The translations under genes and the position numbers were made by a program. DNA of 64,000 nucleotides from Bacillota bacterium (GTDB lineage: Bacteria > Bacillota > Clostridia > Peptostreptococcales > Anaerovoracaceae), in NCBI GenBank assembly GCA_019420525.1, contig JAHZHA010000003.1, positions 51,410 to 115,409 on the forward strand, in the 5' to 3' direction. The notes beneath the pieces are model-generated. The model searched no databases. It was given only the letters and a program-made list of their open reading frames with translations, and was not told the origin of the DNA. The first letter of the stretch is position 1; every line of letters begins with the position of its first letter. This document shows, in pieces, positions 18,165-27,442 of this stretch.

Positions 18165-19439
18165 ATGGATATCGTAAAGAAATACGGAGATGTGATCCGT
18201 CAGAAAGCGGAGAAAGAGCCGCAGAAAGCACTGAAGATGATCCGCTTCGGTTTCGGACTGGAATATCAGAAGGCATCAAAGCTGGCTGACAGACAGCTTC
18301 CTCTGGGTTACAGGGAAATTTACAGAGCAGCTGTCAAAAATACGGGAGAAGTTCTGGCTAATCCGGAAAAGAGCGTCTGGACGAATATTTTCGGACCGGT
18401 GGAAATTTTTCACTGCTTCGGCCTCAACCCGACTTCTCTCGAAATGTTGTCTGGATTCATGTCGGGATTCCGCACGGAAGATTATTTTATCGATCTGGCG
18501 GAGAGCAGAGGGATTGCATCCACGCTGTGCTCGTACCACAAGCATTTCATCGGCACGGTGGATTCGGGTGTCATGCCTTCCCCGGCCTTTATCGCGGTGA
18601 CTTCTTCGGCCTGCGACGGCAATATCAATACCATGCGCTATGCCGCCGCGCGTCGGGGCATGGATTTTTTCGCTGTAGATGTTCCTCACGAAGATACGGA
18701 AGAAGCCACAGATTATGTGAAAGAACAGCTGTACGATCTGATCGCCCGGCTGGAGGGCCTGACCGGAAAAAAACTCGATCTGGATGAACTGTCTGAAACG
18801 ATCCGCAGAGAAAACGAATCAAAGCGTCTGATGCGGAGCTTTACAAGGGAATCGGCAAAGAGATGGTATCCCAATACGCTGACGGCACTGACGGCTCTTC
18901 TGTATCCGACGCATCTCTCCATCGGGACAGAGTCAGCGCTGGAACTCTTTCGTACGCTGGAGGCAGATATCCGGAAATATCCGGAAAAGGAGATGAACCG
19001 TATCATGTGGATACATCTCCTGCCATACTACCAGACGACGCTGAGAGAATATTTCAATTTTTCAGAAAAAAACTATATAAATGTGTATGATCTGCCACTG
19101 GACTATATGGAAGAGATGGACGAGCGCAGACCGGTGGAAGCCATCGCGCGGAAAATGATCCGCAACGTATACAACGGAAGTTTCCGCAGAAAGACAAATA
19201 TGATCGAGAAACTTATCGGAGAATTTCATCCTGACGGTGTGATTCATTACTGTCACTGGGGCTGCAAACAGTCTTTCGGTGGTGTCATGCTGGTGAGAGA
19301 AAAACTCGCAGAGATGGGAGTGCCTTTGCTGGTGCTGGATGGCGATGCTCTGGACCGCAGAAATGATCAGGACGGTCAGCTGAAGACGAGACTCCAGGCC
19401 TTTCTCGAGATAGTGGAAAACAGGAGGAACGTCAGATGA
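18165..19439 (+). CDS. 2-hydroxyacyl-CoA dehydratase subunit (HgdA/FldB-like)
   Basis: 424-aa oxygen-sensitive dehydratase subunit (DUF2338/HGD-D family). Cysteines likely to hold a [4Fe-4S] cluster occur in ASTLCSYHK, TSSACDGN and HYCHWGCKQS. Enzymes of this family remove water from (R)-2-hydroxyacyl-CoA by ketyl-radical chemistry during amino-acid fermentation; the exact substrate (hydroxyglutaryl-, phenyllactyl-, lactyl-CoA or another) cannot be told. Its stop overlaps the next gene by ATGA. No CoA-transferase is adjacent, so substrate activation must be encoded elsewhere. Confidence 0.85.
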   Translation: MDIVKKYGDVIRQKAEKEPQKALKMIRFGFGLEYQKASKLADRQLPLGYREIYRAAVKNTGEVLANPEKSVWTNIFGPVEIFHCFGLNPTSLEMLSGFMSGFRTEDYFIDLAESRGIASTLCSYHKHFIGTVDSGVMPSPAFIAVTSSACDGNINTMRYAAARRGMDFFAVDVPHEDTEEATDYVKEQLYDLIARLEGLTGKKLDLDELSETIRRENESKRLMRSFTRESAKRWYPNTLTALTALLYPTHLSIGTESALELFRTLEADIRKYPEKEMNRIMWIHLLPYYQTTLREYFNFSEKNYINVYDLPLDYMEEMDERRPVEAIARKMIRNVYNGSFRRKTNMIEKLIGEFHPDGVIHYCHWGCKQSFGGVMLVREKLAEMGVPLLVLDGDALDRRNDQDGQLKTRLQAFLEIVENRRNVR

Positions 19440-21229
19440 AAATAGGATATCTGTGCAAATACGCTCCCGTGGAAATACTACGGTTTATGGGAGCGGAGAC
19501 AGAACTCGTCATGCCGGACGTCATCGATTTCAGCCGGTCGGACCGCCTGATGCATACGAATATGTGTTCTTTTATCAAAGGAGTTCTGGAGGAATTCGAA
19601 CAGGAGGAAGAGAGTGGCGAAGGAAAAAACAGATACGATGGTCTTCTGCTGACTCACTGTTGTGACAGTACCCGCAGGCTCTTCGACGTGATGAAAGAGC
19701 GCTATCCCGGTAAATTCATATATATGATCGACGTTCCGCGGATCTCCGGTGAAAGGGGCGCCGCGTTTTTTTCGCAGGCCGCGGAAAAAATGGCGGAAGC
19801 TTATTCAGAATTCAGCGGCGTTTCTTTCGACAGCCGGGAATTCATGAGATTTCTGAGGGAAGAAAACGGGGAATTTTCCGGTGATGAGAATAAGGAGACA
19901 GCCGGAAAGACGGATGCGGACAGACCGGAGGCAGACGGTCCGGAAAGAGAACGTTCATCGCAGGCGCCGTTGAATATCGGGCTCATGGGGGCGCGCTGCA
20001 GCCGGGGCGTTCTCGATATGCTTTATAATTACAATATAAATATTATTTTCGATATGACTTGCACCGGTGTGGACAGAAAATTTGAGATTGTACCGGAGAG
20101 CAGGCTGGAAGACTACACCGGACAGCTCCTGCTTCAGACGCCGTGTATGAGGATGAACGACATTTCGTCCCGCCGCAGACTGCTGGAATCCTTTACAGAC
20201 CGTCTGGACGGTATCATTTATCATACGGTGAAATTCTGCGACAATTATTCCTACGAATATGCGGAACTCTGCGGCAGGTGTTCCGTTCCGCTGCAGAAAT
20301 TCGAGACAGATGCCACTTCCCAGTGCCAGGGGCAGATCCGGACGAGAGTCGAAGCATTTCTTGAATCCCTGATGGCAGCAAAAGGCCTTCAGACATCTGA
20401 TATTGACAGGAAAAAAGAGGTGAAAAAACACAGCATGAACGGAAAAATGAGAGTACTGGGCATCGACAGCGGTTCCACATCCACGAATGCCGTCATCATG
20501 AATCAGGACAGAGAAATCGAAGCTTACGCTGTGGTGCGGACGGGAGCCAAAAGCGGCGAAAGTGCAGATGCCGTTTTCAGCGAGGTGCTCGGCAGAGCGG
20601 GGCTTGCTGCAGAAGACATCGATCTCATCGTCTCAACGGGATACGGCAGAGTCAGCATACCGTTCGCCCACCGGAACGTGACAGAGATCAGCTGCCACGG
20701 AAAAGGCGCGCATTATTTTTATCCTGAAGTGCGCACCGTGCTGGATATCGGCGGGCAGGACAGCAAGGCCATCCGCCTCAACGAAAAAGGCGACGTCATC
20801 GACTTTGTGATGAATGACAAATGCGCCGCGGGAACAGGACGGTTTCTGGAAATGATGGCCCGCACTCTGGAAGTCGATATCGAAGAGCTGGGAAAAGAAT
20901 CTCTCAGATGGAAAGAAGATCTGGATATCAGCAGCATGTGTTCCGTATTTGCGGAGTCTGAAGTGATCTCGCTTATCGCCGATAACAGAGAAAAATGCGA
21001 TATCGCTCACGGAATCCACAAAGCTGTGGCAAATAAATCTGTGTCGCTGATGAAGAGAGTAGGCCTGGAGCCGGGATATATGATGACCGGCGGTGTGGCA
21101 AAAAATCCGGGTGCAGTTAGAGAAATCGAGGAAAAACTGGGAGAAAAGCTCTTTATCTGTGAAGAGCCGGAGATCGTGGGCGCCGCAGGAGCCGCCCTTT
21201 TCGGCCTGGAAGAGCTGGAAGAAAGTTAA
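19436..21229 (+). CDS. fused 2-hydroxyacyl-CoA dehydratase subunit and activator ATPase
   Basis: 597-aa fusion. Residues 1-330 are a second HGD-D-type dehydratase subunit (cysteines in LTHCCDSTRR, GARCSRGV and VKFCDNYS), with a charged low-complexity insert at about 145-182. Residues 340-597 are a complete HgdC/BcrA-type activase: phosphate motifs GIDSGSTSTNAV and DIGGQDSKAI, and cluster cysteines in NDKCAAGTGR and SSMCSVFAESE, which at the homodimer interface hold one [4Fe-4S]. The activase uses ATP to push one electron into the dehydratase. Normally these are separate proteins. An in-frame ATG at 20435 with AGAGGTG upstream could also yield free activase. Confidence 0.85.
   Translation: MKIGYLCKYAPVEILRFMGAETELVMPDVIDFSRSDRLMHTNMCSFIKGVLEEFEQEEESGEGKNRYDGLLLTHCCDSTRRLFDVMKERYPGKFIYMIDVPRISGERGAAFFSQAAEKMAEAYSEFSGVSFDSREFMRFLREENGEFSGDENKETAGKTDADRPEADGPERERSSQAPLNIGLMGARCSRGVLDMLYNYNINIIFDMTCTGVDRKFEIVPESRLEDYTGQLLLQTPCMRMNDISSRRRLLESFTDRLDGIIYHTVKFCDNYSYEYAELCGRCSVPLQKFETDATSQCQGQIRTRVEAFLESLMAAKGLQTSDIDRKKEVKKHSMNGKMRVLGIDSGSTSTNAVIMNQDREIEAYAVVRTGAKSGESADAVFSEVLGRAGLAAEDIDLIVSTGYGRVSIPFAHRNVTEISCHGKGAHYFYPEVRTVLDIGGQDSKAIRLNEKGDVIDFVMNDKCAAGTGRFLEMMARTLEVDIEELGKESLRWKEDLDISSMCSVFAESEVISLIADNREKCDIAHGIHKAVANKSVSLMKRVGLEPGYMMTGGVAKNPGAVREIEEKLGEKLFICEEPEIVGAAGAALFGLEELEES
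20418..20437 (+). promoter_or_regulatory. candidate internal ribosome site and start for free activase
   Basis: AGAGGTGAAAA (from 20417) precedes an in-frame ATG at 20435 (residue 334 of the fusion). Translation from here would give a 264-aa protein, the normal size of a stand-alone HgdC activator. The spacing (about 11-12 bases) is slightly long. Confidence 0.45.
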
Positions 21230-21264
21230 AAAATGCTGTGCTGGTATTATCAGCGCTGTCCGTG

Positions 21265-21299
21265 AAGCTGCCGGAAATCACCGGCAGCTTTGTTTTTTA
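21265..21299. terminator. terminator of the dehydratase operon
   Basis: 10-bp stem AAGCTGCCGG/CCGGCAGCTT (21265-21274 and 21281-21290) followed by TGTTTTTT. It lies between convergent genes. Confidence 0.85.
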
Positions 21300-21339
21300 T
21301 GGGAGAGCAGCTTTTTGAGAAAAAACAGCAGGGCGCCTG

Positions 21340-22746
21340 TCATGCCGGAGACTGCCTGTCGCTGTGTACACAGAAGACGGCCACCGCAAGCAGCAGAACG
21401 GCTCCCAGAGTCATGCAGAGAAATGCTGCGTTGAGACCGTGTATGTCCGCGTTCTCGCCGTAAGAAGCCGCGGAGCGGCGGGAAATCAGGCTCATGATAC
21501 CGACGAAAACGGCAGAACCGACAGCTCCCGCCACGGTTCGGAGAGAAGTCAGAAGAGCTGTGGCGTCTGCAACCAGGGCGGTATCTACACGCGATGTGCC
21601 CCATGTGACGAGAGGCATCATGAGACAGCCTATGGCAATGCAGCGTATGGCATTGAAAAAAGCTGCAGCTGTAAGTGGCGTATGAATGGTCACAAAATAC
21701 ATTCCCAGATTGCTCATCACGAGAAATCCCGCACCGGCGACAAACAGAGTTTTTATCCCCAGCCGGTCGAAGATTTTGCCTGCAAACGGGCTGACGACGG
21801 CCATCGCCAGAGATCCGGGCAGAGTGACGAGCCCCGAGACTGTAGCGGAATAGCCCATGATGGACTGGACGTATAGCGGCATGATGACGGACGATCCCAT
21901 CATGATGAAATAAAGCATCATACTGCCCGTCACGCTGAGAAAATAAGTTCTGTTTTTCAGGATGCGGATATCGAGAAAAGGGTCTTCGATACGGAGCTGG
22001 CGCAGGGCAAAAACGGCAGAACCTGCGATACCCAGCAAAAGAGGAAGAAACACGATGACATCGGAGATGCCGTATGTTCCGATATTGCCGATGCCCAGCG
22101 TCAGACCACCGAAAGCGAAAATACTGAGAACGAAAGAACAGATATCAAACGTCTTTTTTTCTGTCTCCAGTACATCGTCGAAGACGAACCATGCGACGGA
22201 AAGGGATAAGAGCATAATGATGAGGATAAGAGCAAAAATGGCCCGCCAGTTTATCAGATCCACGAGAATCCCAGCCAGAGTCGGAGCCACAACCGGAGCC
22301 GCGCCTATGGCGAGTCCGTACCAGCCCATCGCGGTTCCTTTCTTCTCCTCGGGAAAAATCGTCAGGATGACCACCTGAGCAATCGACATCAGAATTCCGT
22401 TTCCGCACGCCTGGATGATCCGCCCGGTCATCATAACAGGAAAGCTGAGTGAGAAAAGACTGATTGTCAGTCCTGTGATAAAAACAATAATACCTCCCAG
22501 ATACAGGCGTCTGGTAGGGATTCTCCGGATCAGAAAGGCGGTGAGAGGTGTGGTGATCCCCATTGCCAGAGAATATCCGCCGGTCATCCACTGACCGGTA
22601 GTCAGGCTGATGGAAAGATCTGCGGCGATGGGCGGGAGCGCAGCGGTCGTCGCGGTTGAGAGCATCGATGAGGCGACGGCGGAAATCAGAATGTTGACAA
22701 AGATGAGAAGTTTTCCTCTGTCGCTCCGTTCGGTTGCTGTTTTCAT
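21340..22746 (-). CDS. MFS drug/solute transporter, DHA2 (EmrB/QacA) type
   Basis: 468-aa polytopic protein with about 12-14 hydrophobic segments. Family motifs are visible: GQWMTGGYSLAMGITTP (TM2), the loop FLIRRIPTRRLYLGG, and motif C-like GLAIGAAPVVAPTLAGILVD. DHA2 members usually export drugs, dyes or other amphipathic compounds by proton antiport; the substrate is not predictable. ATG 22746 is preceded by AAAGGAGTATAAATTAT on the minus strand. No regulator gene is adjacent. It ends facing the dehydratase operon with a terminator between. Confidence 0.9.
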   Translation of the reverse strand: MKTATERSDRGKLLIFVNILISAVASSMLSTATTAALPPIAADLSISLTTGQWMTGGYSLAMGITTPLTAFLIRRIPTRRLYLGGIIVFITGLTISLFSLSFPVMMTGRIIQACGNGILMSIAQVVILTIFPEEKKGTAMGWYGLAIGAAPVVAPTLAGILVDLINWRAIFALILIIMLLSLSVAWFVFDDVLETEKKTFDICSFVLSIFAFGGLTLGIGNIGTYGISDVIVFLPLLLGIAGSAVFALRQLRIEDPFLDIRILKNRTYFLSVTGSMMLYFIMMGSSVIMPLYVQSIMGYSATVSGLVTLPGSLAMAVVSPFAGKIFDRLGIKTLFVAGAGFLVMSNLGMYFVTIHTPLTAAAFFNAIRCIAIGCLMMPLVTWGTSRVDTALVADATALLTSLRTVAGAVGSAVFVGIMSLISRRSAASYGENADIHGLNAAFLCMTLGAVLLLAVAVFCVHSDRQSPA

Positions 22747-22818
22747 ATAATTTATACTCCTTTAACTGTAAATTCATTTATTTCCACAGAGATCAAACCG
22801 TCAAATATTCCAATGAAT

Positions 22819-22854
22819 AAGAGGCATCTCCGCGCGAAGCGTGAGATACCTCTT
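22819..22854. terminator. hairpin downstream of the PBP gene
   Basis: AAGAGG-ATCTC paired with GAGAT-CCTCTT with one mismatch between the blocks, plus a short inner GC stem. It is followed on the minus strand by a weak T-rich stretch only, so it is a modest terminator of the ftsW-pbp transcript. Confidence 0.45.
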
Positions 22855-22921
22855 GAGAGTTTCAAAGTCTAAAATCAGTTCGCAAAAACTTCTGAAACGG
22901 AAAGCTTCCGGAAAGACAGCG

Positions 22922-24289
22922 CTAATATCCTTTTTCTACCGCCTTCTGGAGCACTGTATTGGCGACTCTTCCCGCCGTGGAAGCGCCGGAACCGCCGCCT
23001 TCCACCATGACGACGAATGCCAGCGGATGGTCGTCATCGTCGAGAAAACCGGTGAACCAGGCGTTGGAAGCTTTCGATTTGTCGACTTCCGCTGTTCCGG
23101 ATTTGGCGCCGATATCGAGTCCGGGGAAGTTGGAAAGGCCGTAATTATTCTCCACGTCGCTCTTCATCATGGATTTCAGCGTATCCGCCGTAGATTCCTC
23201 CAGCAGCTGATCTGTGTTGTGTCTGATATACAGACTGGTGCGGACACCTTCGTGGAAAGCCGTATGATCTATGATCTGAGGAATGGCAGCTTTGCCTCCA
23301 TTGGCGGCTGCACCGCAGAAGATCATGAGAGCGCACGGGTTTACCAAGTCTTTTCCCTGACCGACGCCTGACCAGGCCAGACCTGCGTCACCTTCCGATT
23401 CAAAGTCGAAGGACGATGCCGCGGTCATGATGCCGTTGATGGAATACTGATCGGTGAGACCTGTTTTATCCACGTATTCTTCCATTACGGAACTGCCCAG
23501 TTCTGTGGCAATCTGAGCGAATGCCCCGTTGCATGAGACGTTCAGCGCTTCTTCAAAGGTCAGTGTACCGTGGGCTTTTGTACACGTTACCGTCGTGCCG
23601 CCCACCTGCGTGCTGCCGCTGCATTCAAAAGTCCTCTGGTGAATGTCCGGAAGATTGTCGATGGCTGCTGCTGCAGTGATTAGTTTGAAAGTAGAACCGG
23701 GAGTGAAAGTTGAAGAGAGCAGGCGGTTGATGTACACACCGTCATAAGTATCGTCGCCTTCTTCGATTACCGGGGGATTTTCCGGATCATAAGAAGGAGA
23801 GCTTACCATGCAGACGATTTCTCCCGTCTTGTAATTGTACACGCCCACCGTTCCTTTGTGACCGTTCAGCGCTTCGTAGGCAGCGGAACAGACATCGGCA
23901 TCGATGGTGAGATAAAGATCTCGGCCGCCGGAAAATACGGGGCTTGCCCCGGTGATGAGATTATATCCTGTCAGCTTCGAAGCGAACTGACTGAGAGCTC
24001 CCGTACCGATGATCCCCGAAGGTTCTCCCACCGCGTGGAGGGTGGCTTTTCTCACGCTGCTGCTGTCGTTGAACTGCCAGCCGTCCTCATAAGCGGCGAG
24101 AATATTTCCTTCCGCATCGAGAACGCGGCCGCAGCTGAGAACGCCGTCTTTGTAAAGATGACGGTTGGACGGGAAAGATGCCCACTCTCCTCCCTTCGTG
24201 AAAAATAGGAAAGTGAAGAACAACGTGCCTGCCAGAAGAAGCAGAGCCAGGATGAAACAGATGACGGTACGTGCTGTTATTTTCTTCAT
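22922..24289 (-). CDS. class B penicillin-binding protein (transpeptidase)
   Basis: 455-aa peptidoglycan transpeptidase, anchored by one N-terminal transmembrane segment (about 8-31). The transpeptidase domain carries all three motifs: STFK with nucleophile S199, SCN in NVSCNGAF, and KSG in GAKSGTAEV. There is a short dimerisation-like region but no glycosyltransferase domain, so it is PbpA-like and relies on a SEDS polymerase, which is encoded just upstream with a 4-base overlap (ATGA). The pair would act as one glycan polymerase/cross-linker unit. No PASTA domain is attached. Confidence 0.92.
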   Translation of the reverse strand: MKKITARTVICFILALLLLAGTLFFTFLFFTKGGEWASFPSNRHLYKDGVLSCGRVLDAEGNILAAYEDGWQFNDSSSVRKATLHAVGEPSGIIGTGALSQFASKLTGYNLITGASPVFSGGRDLYLTIDADVCSAAYEALNGHKGTVGVYNYKTGEIVCMVSSPSYDPENPPVIEEGDDTYDGVYINRLLSSTFTPGSTFKLITAAAAIDNLPDIHQRTFECSGSTQVGGTTVTCTKAHGTLTFEEALNVSCNGAFAQIATELGSSVMEEYVDKTGLTDQYSINGIMTAASSFDFESEGDAGLAWSGVGQGKDLVNPCALMIFCGAAANGGKAAIPQIIDHTAFHEGVRTSLYIRHNTDQLLEESTADTLKSMMKSDVENNYGLSNFPGLDIGAKSGTAEVDKSKASNAWFTGFLDDDDHPLAFVVMVEGGGSGASTAGRVANTVLQKAVEKGY

Positions 24290-26463
24290 TTGTCATCCCT
24301 CCTGAAATTTTTTCTGTCATAGATTCCCGTGTGCTGCATATCGACGGAATCCTCCGTACCGCTGCGGAAATCCTCTCCTGCAGATCTGCCGGAACCGGTT
24401 CCGGTCAGCTGAGGATCGTCGAAGAGGCGGAAGAAATCGTCGATTTCCTGCTGTGCCGTCTCCGTGGAAATACCGCCCGGCGGCGAGCTGTCAGGATACG
24501 GAGGCGTTTCTTCGCCGGGATCGTCGAAGCGGCTAAAGAATTCTTCGATTTCCCGCTCGTTTTCTTCCGGAGTCTTCTTTTTCCGGAAAAATCCGCGGTT
24601 CTTCTTTACCGGAATGCTTTCGTCGGTGAGCTCATACAGCGGATCAGGAGGAAGTTCTCCCAGCGCGGCTTCTTTTCTTACAGCGAAGCTTGCGTTCTGC
24701 CGGGTATCGGCTGCCTTGAGGAAAGCCAGAAGCCCCCAGGCGGCCAGCATGCTGGATCCCCCGCAGGATATGAACGGAAATGTGACACCGGTGAGGGGCA
24801 GGATGTCGACGGATCCGAAGACGTTGAGCATCGTCTGGACTACCAGCAGAGAAGTGGCTGCACAGGCGGCGATGCTGTAGTAAGAGGAACGGCCCGTCTG
24901 TACTACGCGAAAAGCGAAGATACAGAGAGTCACGATGCACATCACGGCGAGAAGTGCTATTATAAGTCCCCATTCTTCACAGAGAACGCCGAAGACCAAG
25001 TCGGTCTCCGATGCGGCTATGGTATGGAGCCAGCCGTTTCCTGATCCCACGCCGATGAGTCCTCCGCTGGCGGCAGCCGACATCGTTCGCACCTGCTGAT
25101 ATCCAAAATCGCTGGCGTGTTCCCACACGTGGCCCCAGACGGAAAAACGGTCCGCTACATACGGCTTGAAACGCAGCACGAGGAAGAGGGCGCCAACCGC
25201 TCCTCCAGTGATCAGAGCCAGCGTGGCGAAATCTCCCGAGCGCAGAAATGCGATGACGAGGAAGGTGGCGAAAAAGATCGCCGCCGTTCCGAAGTCGCTC
25301 ATGATGGCCAGTGACAGCAGGCAGAAACCGGACAGACACATGAAACCCATCAGATTTCTCTTTTCAAAAAGCCTGTCCAGCGCTGCGGCGCCGGCGAAGA
25401 TAAAGCAAATTTTCGTGAGTTCGGAAGGCTGAACCGAAATGCCGAATACGGAGATCCAGTTTCGAGCACCGTGTGAGACTTCGCTGAAGACGATATTGAT
25501 CAGCAGCAGAACGATGGCCGCTGCCGCCATGAAATGACGCGTCCGGATGACACGGTCGAGATCCCGGAGATAGAGGCCGAGAGCTGTGAACAGAAGCAGA
25601 CCCAGAACGATGGAGACCGTCTGTTTCAGCATGGCGCCGGACATGGCCGTAGCCGTGATGGCGAGATTCAGGGAACAGGCGAAGAACGCCAGGATTTCCG
25701 GTTCGAATCCCGTCTTGCCCATGGAACGTGATATCAGAACGTAAGCCCACATGACTGCACAGAGAATGCCATAGGAGAGAGCTGTCTCCTGGCGGATCTC
25801 AGGCTTCGAGATGAAAAGCTGGACGACGGTGAGGAACTGGAAGATCGTTATATAGATAAATGAAGTCCAGGGCGGAAGCGGTTTGCTCTTCCGGATGCGC
25901 CGTGCTTTGTTCTGCTGATATTCGAGTTCCGTGATCGCCTCGAAACGCAGATCGGCTCCGCCGATGGTGACGATATCGCCGTGACGAAGAGGCATGTCTT
26001 CTGTGACCTCTTCGCCGTTGAGACAGGTAGTGTTCCGGTCTGAGAGATTGTGGATTCTCCATTCTCCTTCATCATTCCGCATCAGCGCGCACTGCGTCTT
26101 CGATACGGTAGCAAGCCGGATGCGGACGTCGCAGTGTTTTGCACGTCCTACGGTACATTCCCAGTGATTTATGGGAAATTTACCCAGATGTGGTGACAGG
26201 AGATAGCCCCATGTTTCTTTCGGATTGCGTACCCGAAGCATGCTGCGCAGTACGGTTATGAGAATATGGAGTGCCAGCAGCGGCATGATCCAGCGGATGA
26301 TTCCAGTATAGATCTGACCGAAAGACAGGGAACCGTCGGTGAAATTTCCGAAAAAATAACCGGCGATGCCGGCCAGCTGGCTGAAAAACTGTCCGATGAG
26401 GCTGCCCAGCTGCGGCAGGATATCAGACAGAGAGCTCTGCAGGCTGTCGAGCGCTTCACTCAT
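24286..26463 (-). CDS. FHA-domain SEDS glycan polymerase (FtsW/RodA family)
   Basis: 725-aa membrane protein. The N-terminus has one hydrophobic segment (about 50-75), then a forkhead-associated phosphothreonine-binding domain (about 95-165; VGRAKHCDVRI and NGEEV). A SEDS polymerase core with about ten transmembrane segments follows (about 190-580; motifs GISVQPSELTKI, GLIGVGSGNGWLHT and LPLTGVTFPFIS). The acidic C-terminal tail (about 590-725) looks disordered. SEDS proteins polymerise lipid II outside the membrane. The FHA domain suggests control by a Ser/Thr kinase. ATG 26463 fits AGAGGTG better than the ATG six bases earlier. Confidence 0.9.
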   Translation of the reverse strand: MSEALDSLQSSLSDILPQLGSLIGQFFSQLAGIAGYFFGNFTDGSLSFGQIYTGIIRWIMPLLALHILITVLRSMLRVRNPKETWGYLLSPHLGKFPINHWECTVGRAKHCDVRIRLATVSKTQCALMRNDEGEWRIHNLSDRNTTCLNGEEVTEDMPLRHGDIVTIGGADLRFEAITELEYQQNKARRIRKSKPLPPWTSFIYITIFQFLTVVQLFISKPEIRQETALSYGILCAVMWAYVLISRSMGKTGFEPEILAFFACSLNLAITATAMSGAMLKQTVSIVLGLLLFTALGLYLRDLDRVIRTRHFMAAAAIVLLLINIVFSEVSHGARNWISVFGISVQPSELTKICFIFAGAAALDRLFEKRNLMGFMCLSGFCLLSLAIMSDFGTAAIFFATFLVIAFLRSGDFATLALITGGAVGALFLVLRFKPYVADRFSVWGHVWEHASDFGYQQVRTMSAAASGGLIGVGSGNGWLHTIAASETDLVFGVLCEEWGLIIALLAVMCIVTLCIFAFRVVQTGRSSYYSIAACAATSLLVVQTMLNVFGSVDILPLTGVTFPFISCGGSSMLAAWGLLAFLKAADTRQNASFAVRKEAALGELPPDPLYELTDESIPVKKNRGFFRKKKTPEENEREIEEFFSRFDDPGEETPPYPDSSPPGGISTETAQQEIDDFFRLFDDPQLTGTGSGRSAGEDFRSGTEDSVDMQHTGIYDRKNFRRDDK

Positions 26464-27277
26464 ATACATTCACCTCTTTTCCCGAGTTTTCTTCAGATTC
26501 GGCCTCTTCTGCGGGACGGTTTTCGTCCGGAGCGTCGGCCGGTTTCGATATGATGACGGAAAAATATCCGGTATCTTCCGGAAAATCCTCCGCGTGAAAA
26601 TAGAGTCTTTCTCTTTCTCGGCCGCAGTTTTCCGCCATGAGAGATTTCCGCCGACTGCGGCACAGGTCATCCCGGAGGAGTCGGTAATTGCCGCCCGGCT
26701 TCATCAGAACTTTCGTGCCTGCTGCGGAGAAGATTTCTTCCGCTGTCCGGGACAGCCTGTCCGTTCCGTTTTCCTCCGGCGTTCCATCTGATTCTGAGAC
26801 GGATACGGCGAAAGCCGGGATGATTTCCAACGTCTGTGTATCCTCACAGAGAATTTCACCGAGAGCCGCTGCCGCTGCGCAGAATGACGGGATTCCGCTG
26901 ACTATGCGGACATCATATCCCCTCCGGCGCAGAATATCGTGAAGATATCCGTAAGTCGAGTAGACGGCCGGATCGCCGATGGTGAGAAAAGCGGCCCGTT
27001 TCCCCTCCGACAGGATTCCGGCCACTGCGTCCGCGTTCCTTTCGCAGCAGAGGCGCCTCTTTTCCCTGTTTCGGGTCATGGGGAAAGAAAGGCAGAGGAG
27101 GTCCTTTTCCCTGATCTGCGGCCACGCTTCCTCCGCCGTGCGATAGGCAGCGCAGTCTGCTGGATTGTCCGAAGGAATGACGATGACGTCGGATTCTTTT
27201 ATGATTCTCAGCGCTTTCAGCGTCAGGAGTTCCGGATCGCCGGGCCCTGTGCCTACGCCGTACAGAATACCTTTCAT
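26456..27277 (-). CDS. cbiL: precorrin-2 / cobalt-factor II C20-methyltransferase
   Basis: 273-aa SAM-dependent tetrapyrrole methylase, of the corrin-ring pathway to vitamin B12. Signatures are the N-terminal LYGVGTGPGDPELLTLKA and the internal LTIGDPAVYSTYGY; both point to CbiL/CobI. The start is ATG 27277 behind AAAGGGGGAAAACACA; the open frame continues 62 codons upstream without a ribosome site. The tail has about 30 extra charged residues. It overlaps the FHA-SEDS gene by 8 bases, so a cobalamin enzyme leads a cell-wall operon. No other cobalamin gene is in the window. Confidence 0.85.
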   Translation of the reverse strand: MKGILYGVGTGPGDPELLTLKALRIIKESDVIVIPSDNPADCAAYRTAEEAWPQIREKDLLCLSFPMTRNREKRRLCCERNADAVAGILSEGKRAAFLTIGDPAVYSTYGYLHDILRRRGYDVRIVSGIPSFCAAAAALGEILCEDTQTLEIIPAFAVSVSESDGTPEENGTDRLSRTAEEIFSAAGTKVLMKPGGNYRLLRDDLCRSRRKSLMAENCGRERERLYFHAEDFPEDTGYFSVIISKPADAPDENRPAEEAESEENSGKEVNVYE

Positions 27278-27442
27278 TGTGTTTTCCCCCTTTTTGATTT
27301 TCAGAGCGTATGTGCCGTTCGCATATGACGTCCGACATTTTTCGCACCGTCCGAAAAAAGATAAATTTTTCCGGAGCCTATAGCTATAATAAGGTAAACA
27401 GGCGTCTAATGCAAATAATGTTTGTACCGGAGCGCAGAGCCG

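Noticed and set aside
22777..22804. Promoter of the MFS transporter on the minus strand
   Set aside because: TTGACG is present, but the -10 (ATAAAT) is weak; not strong enough to list.
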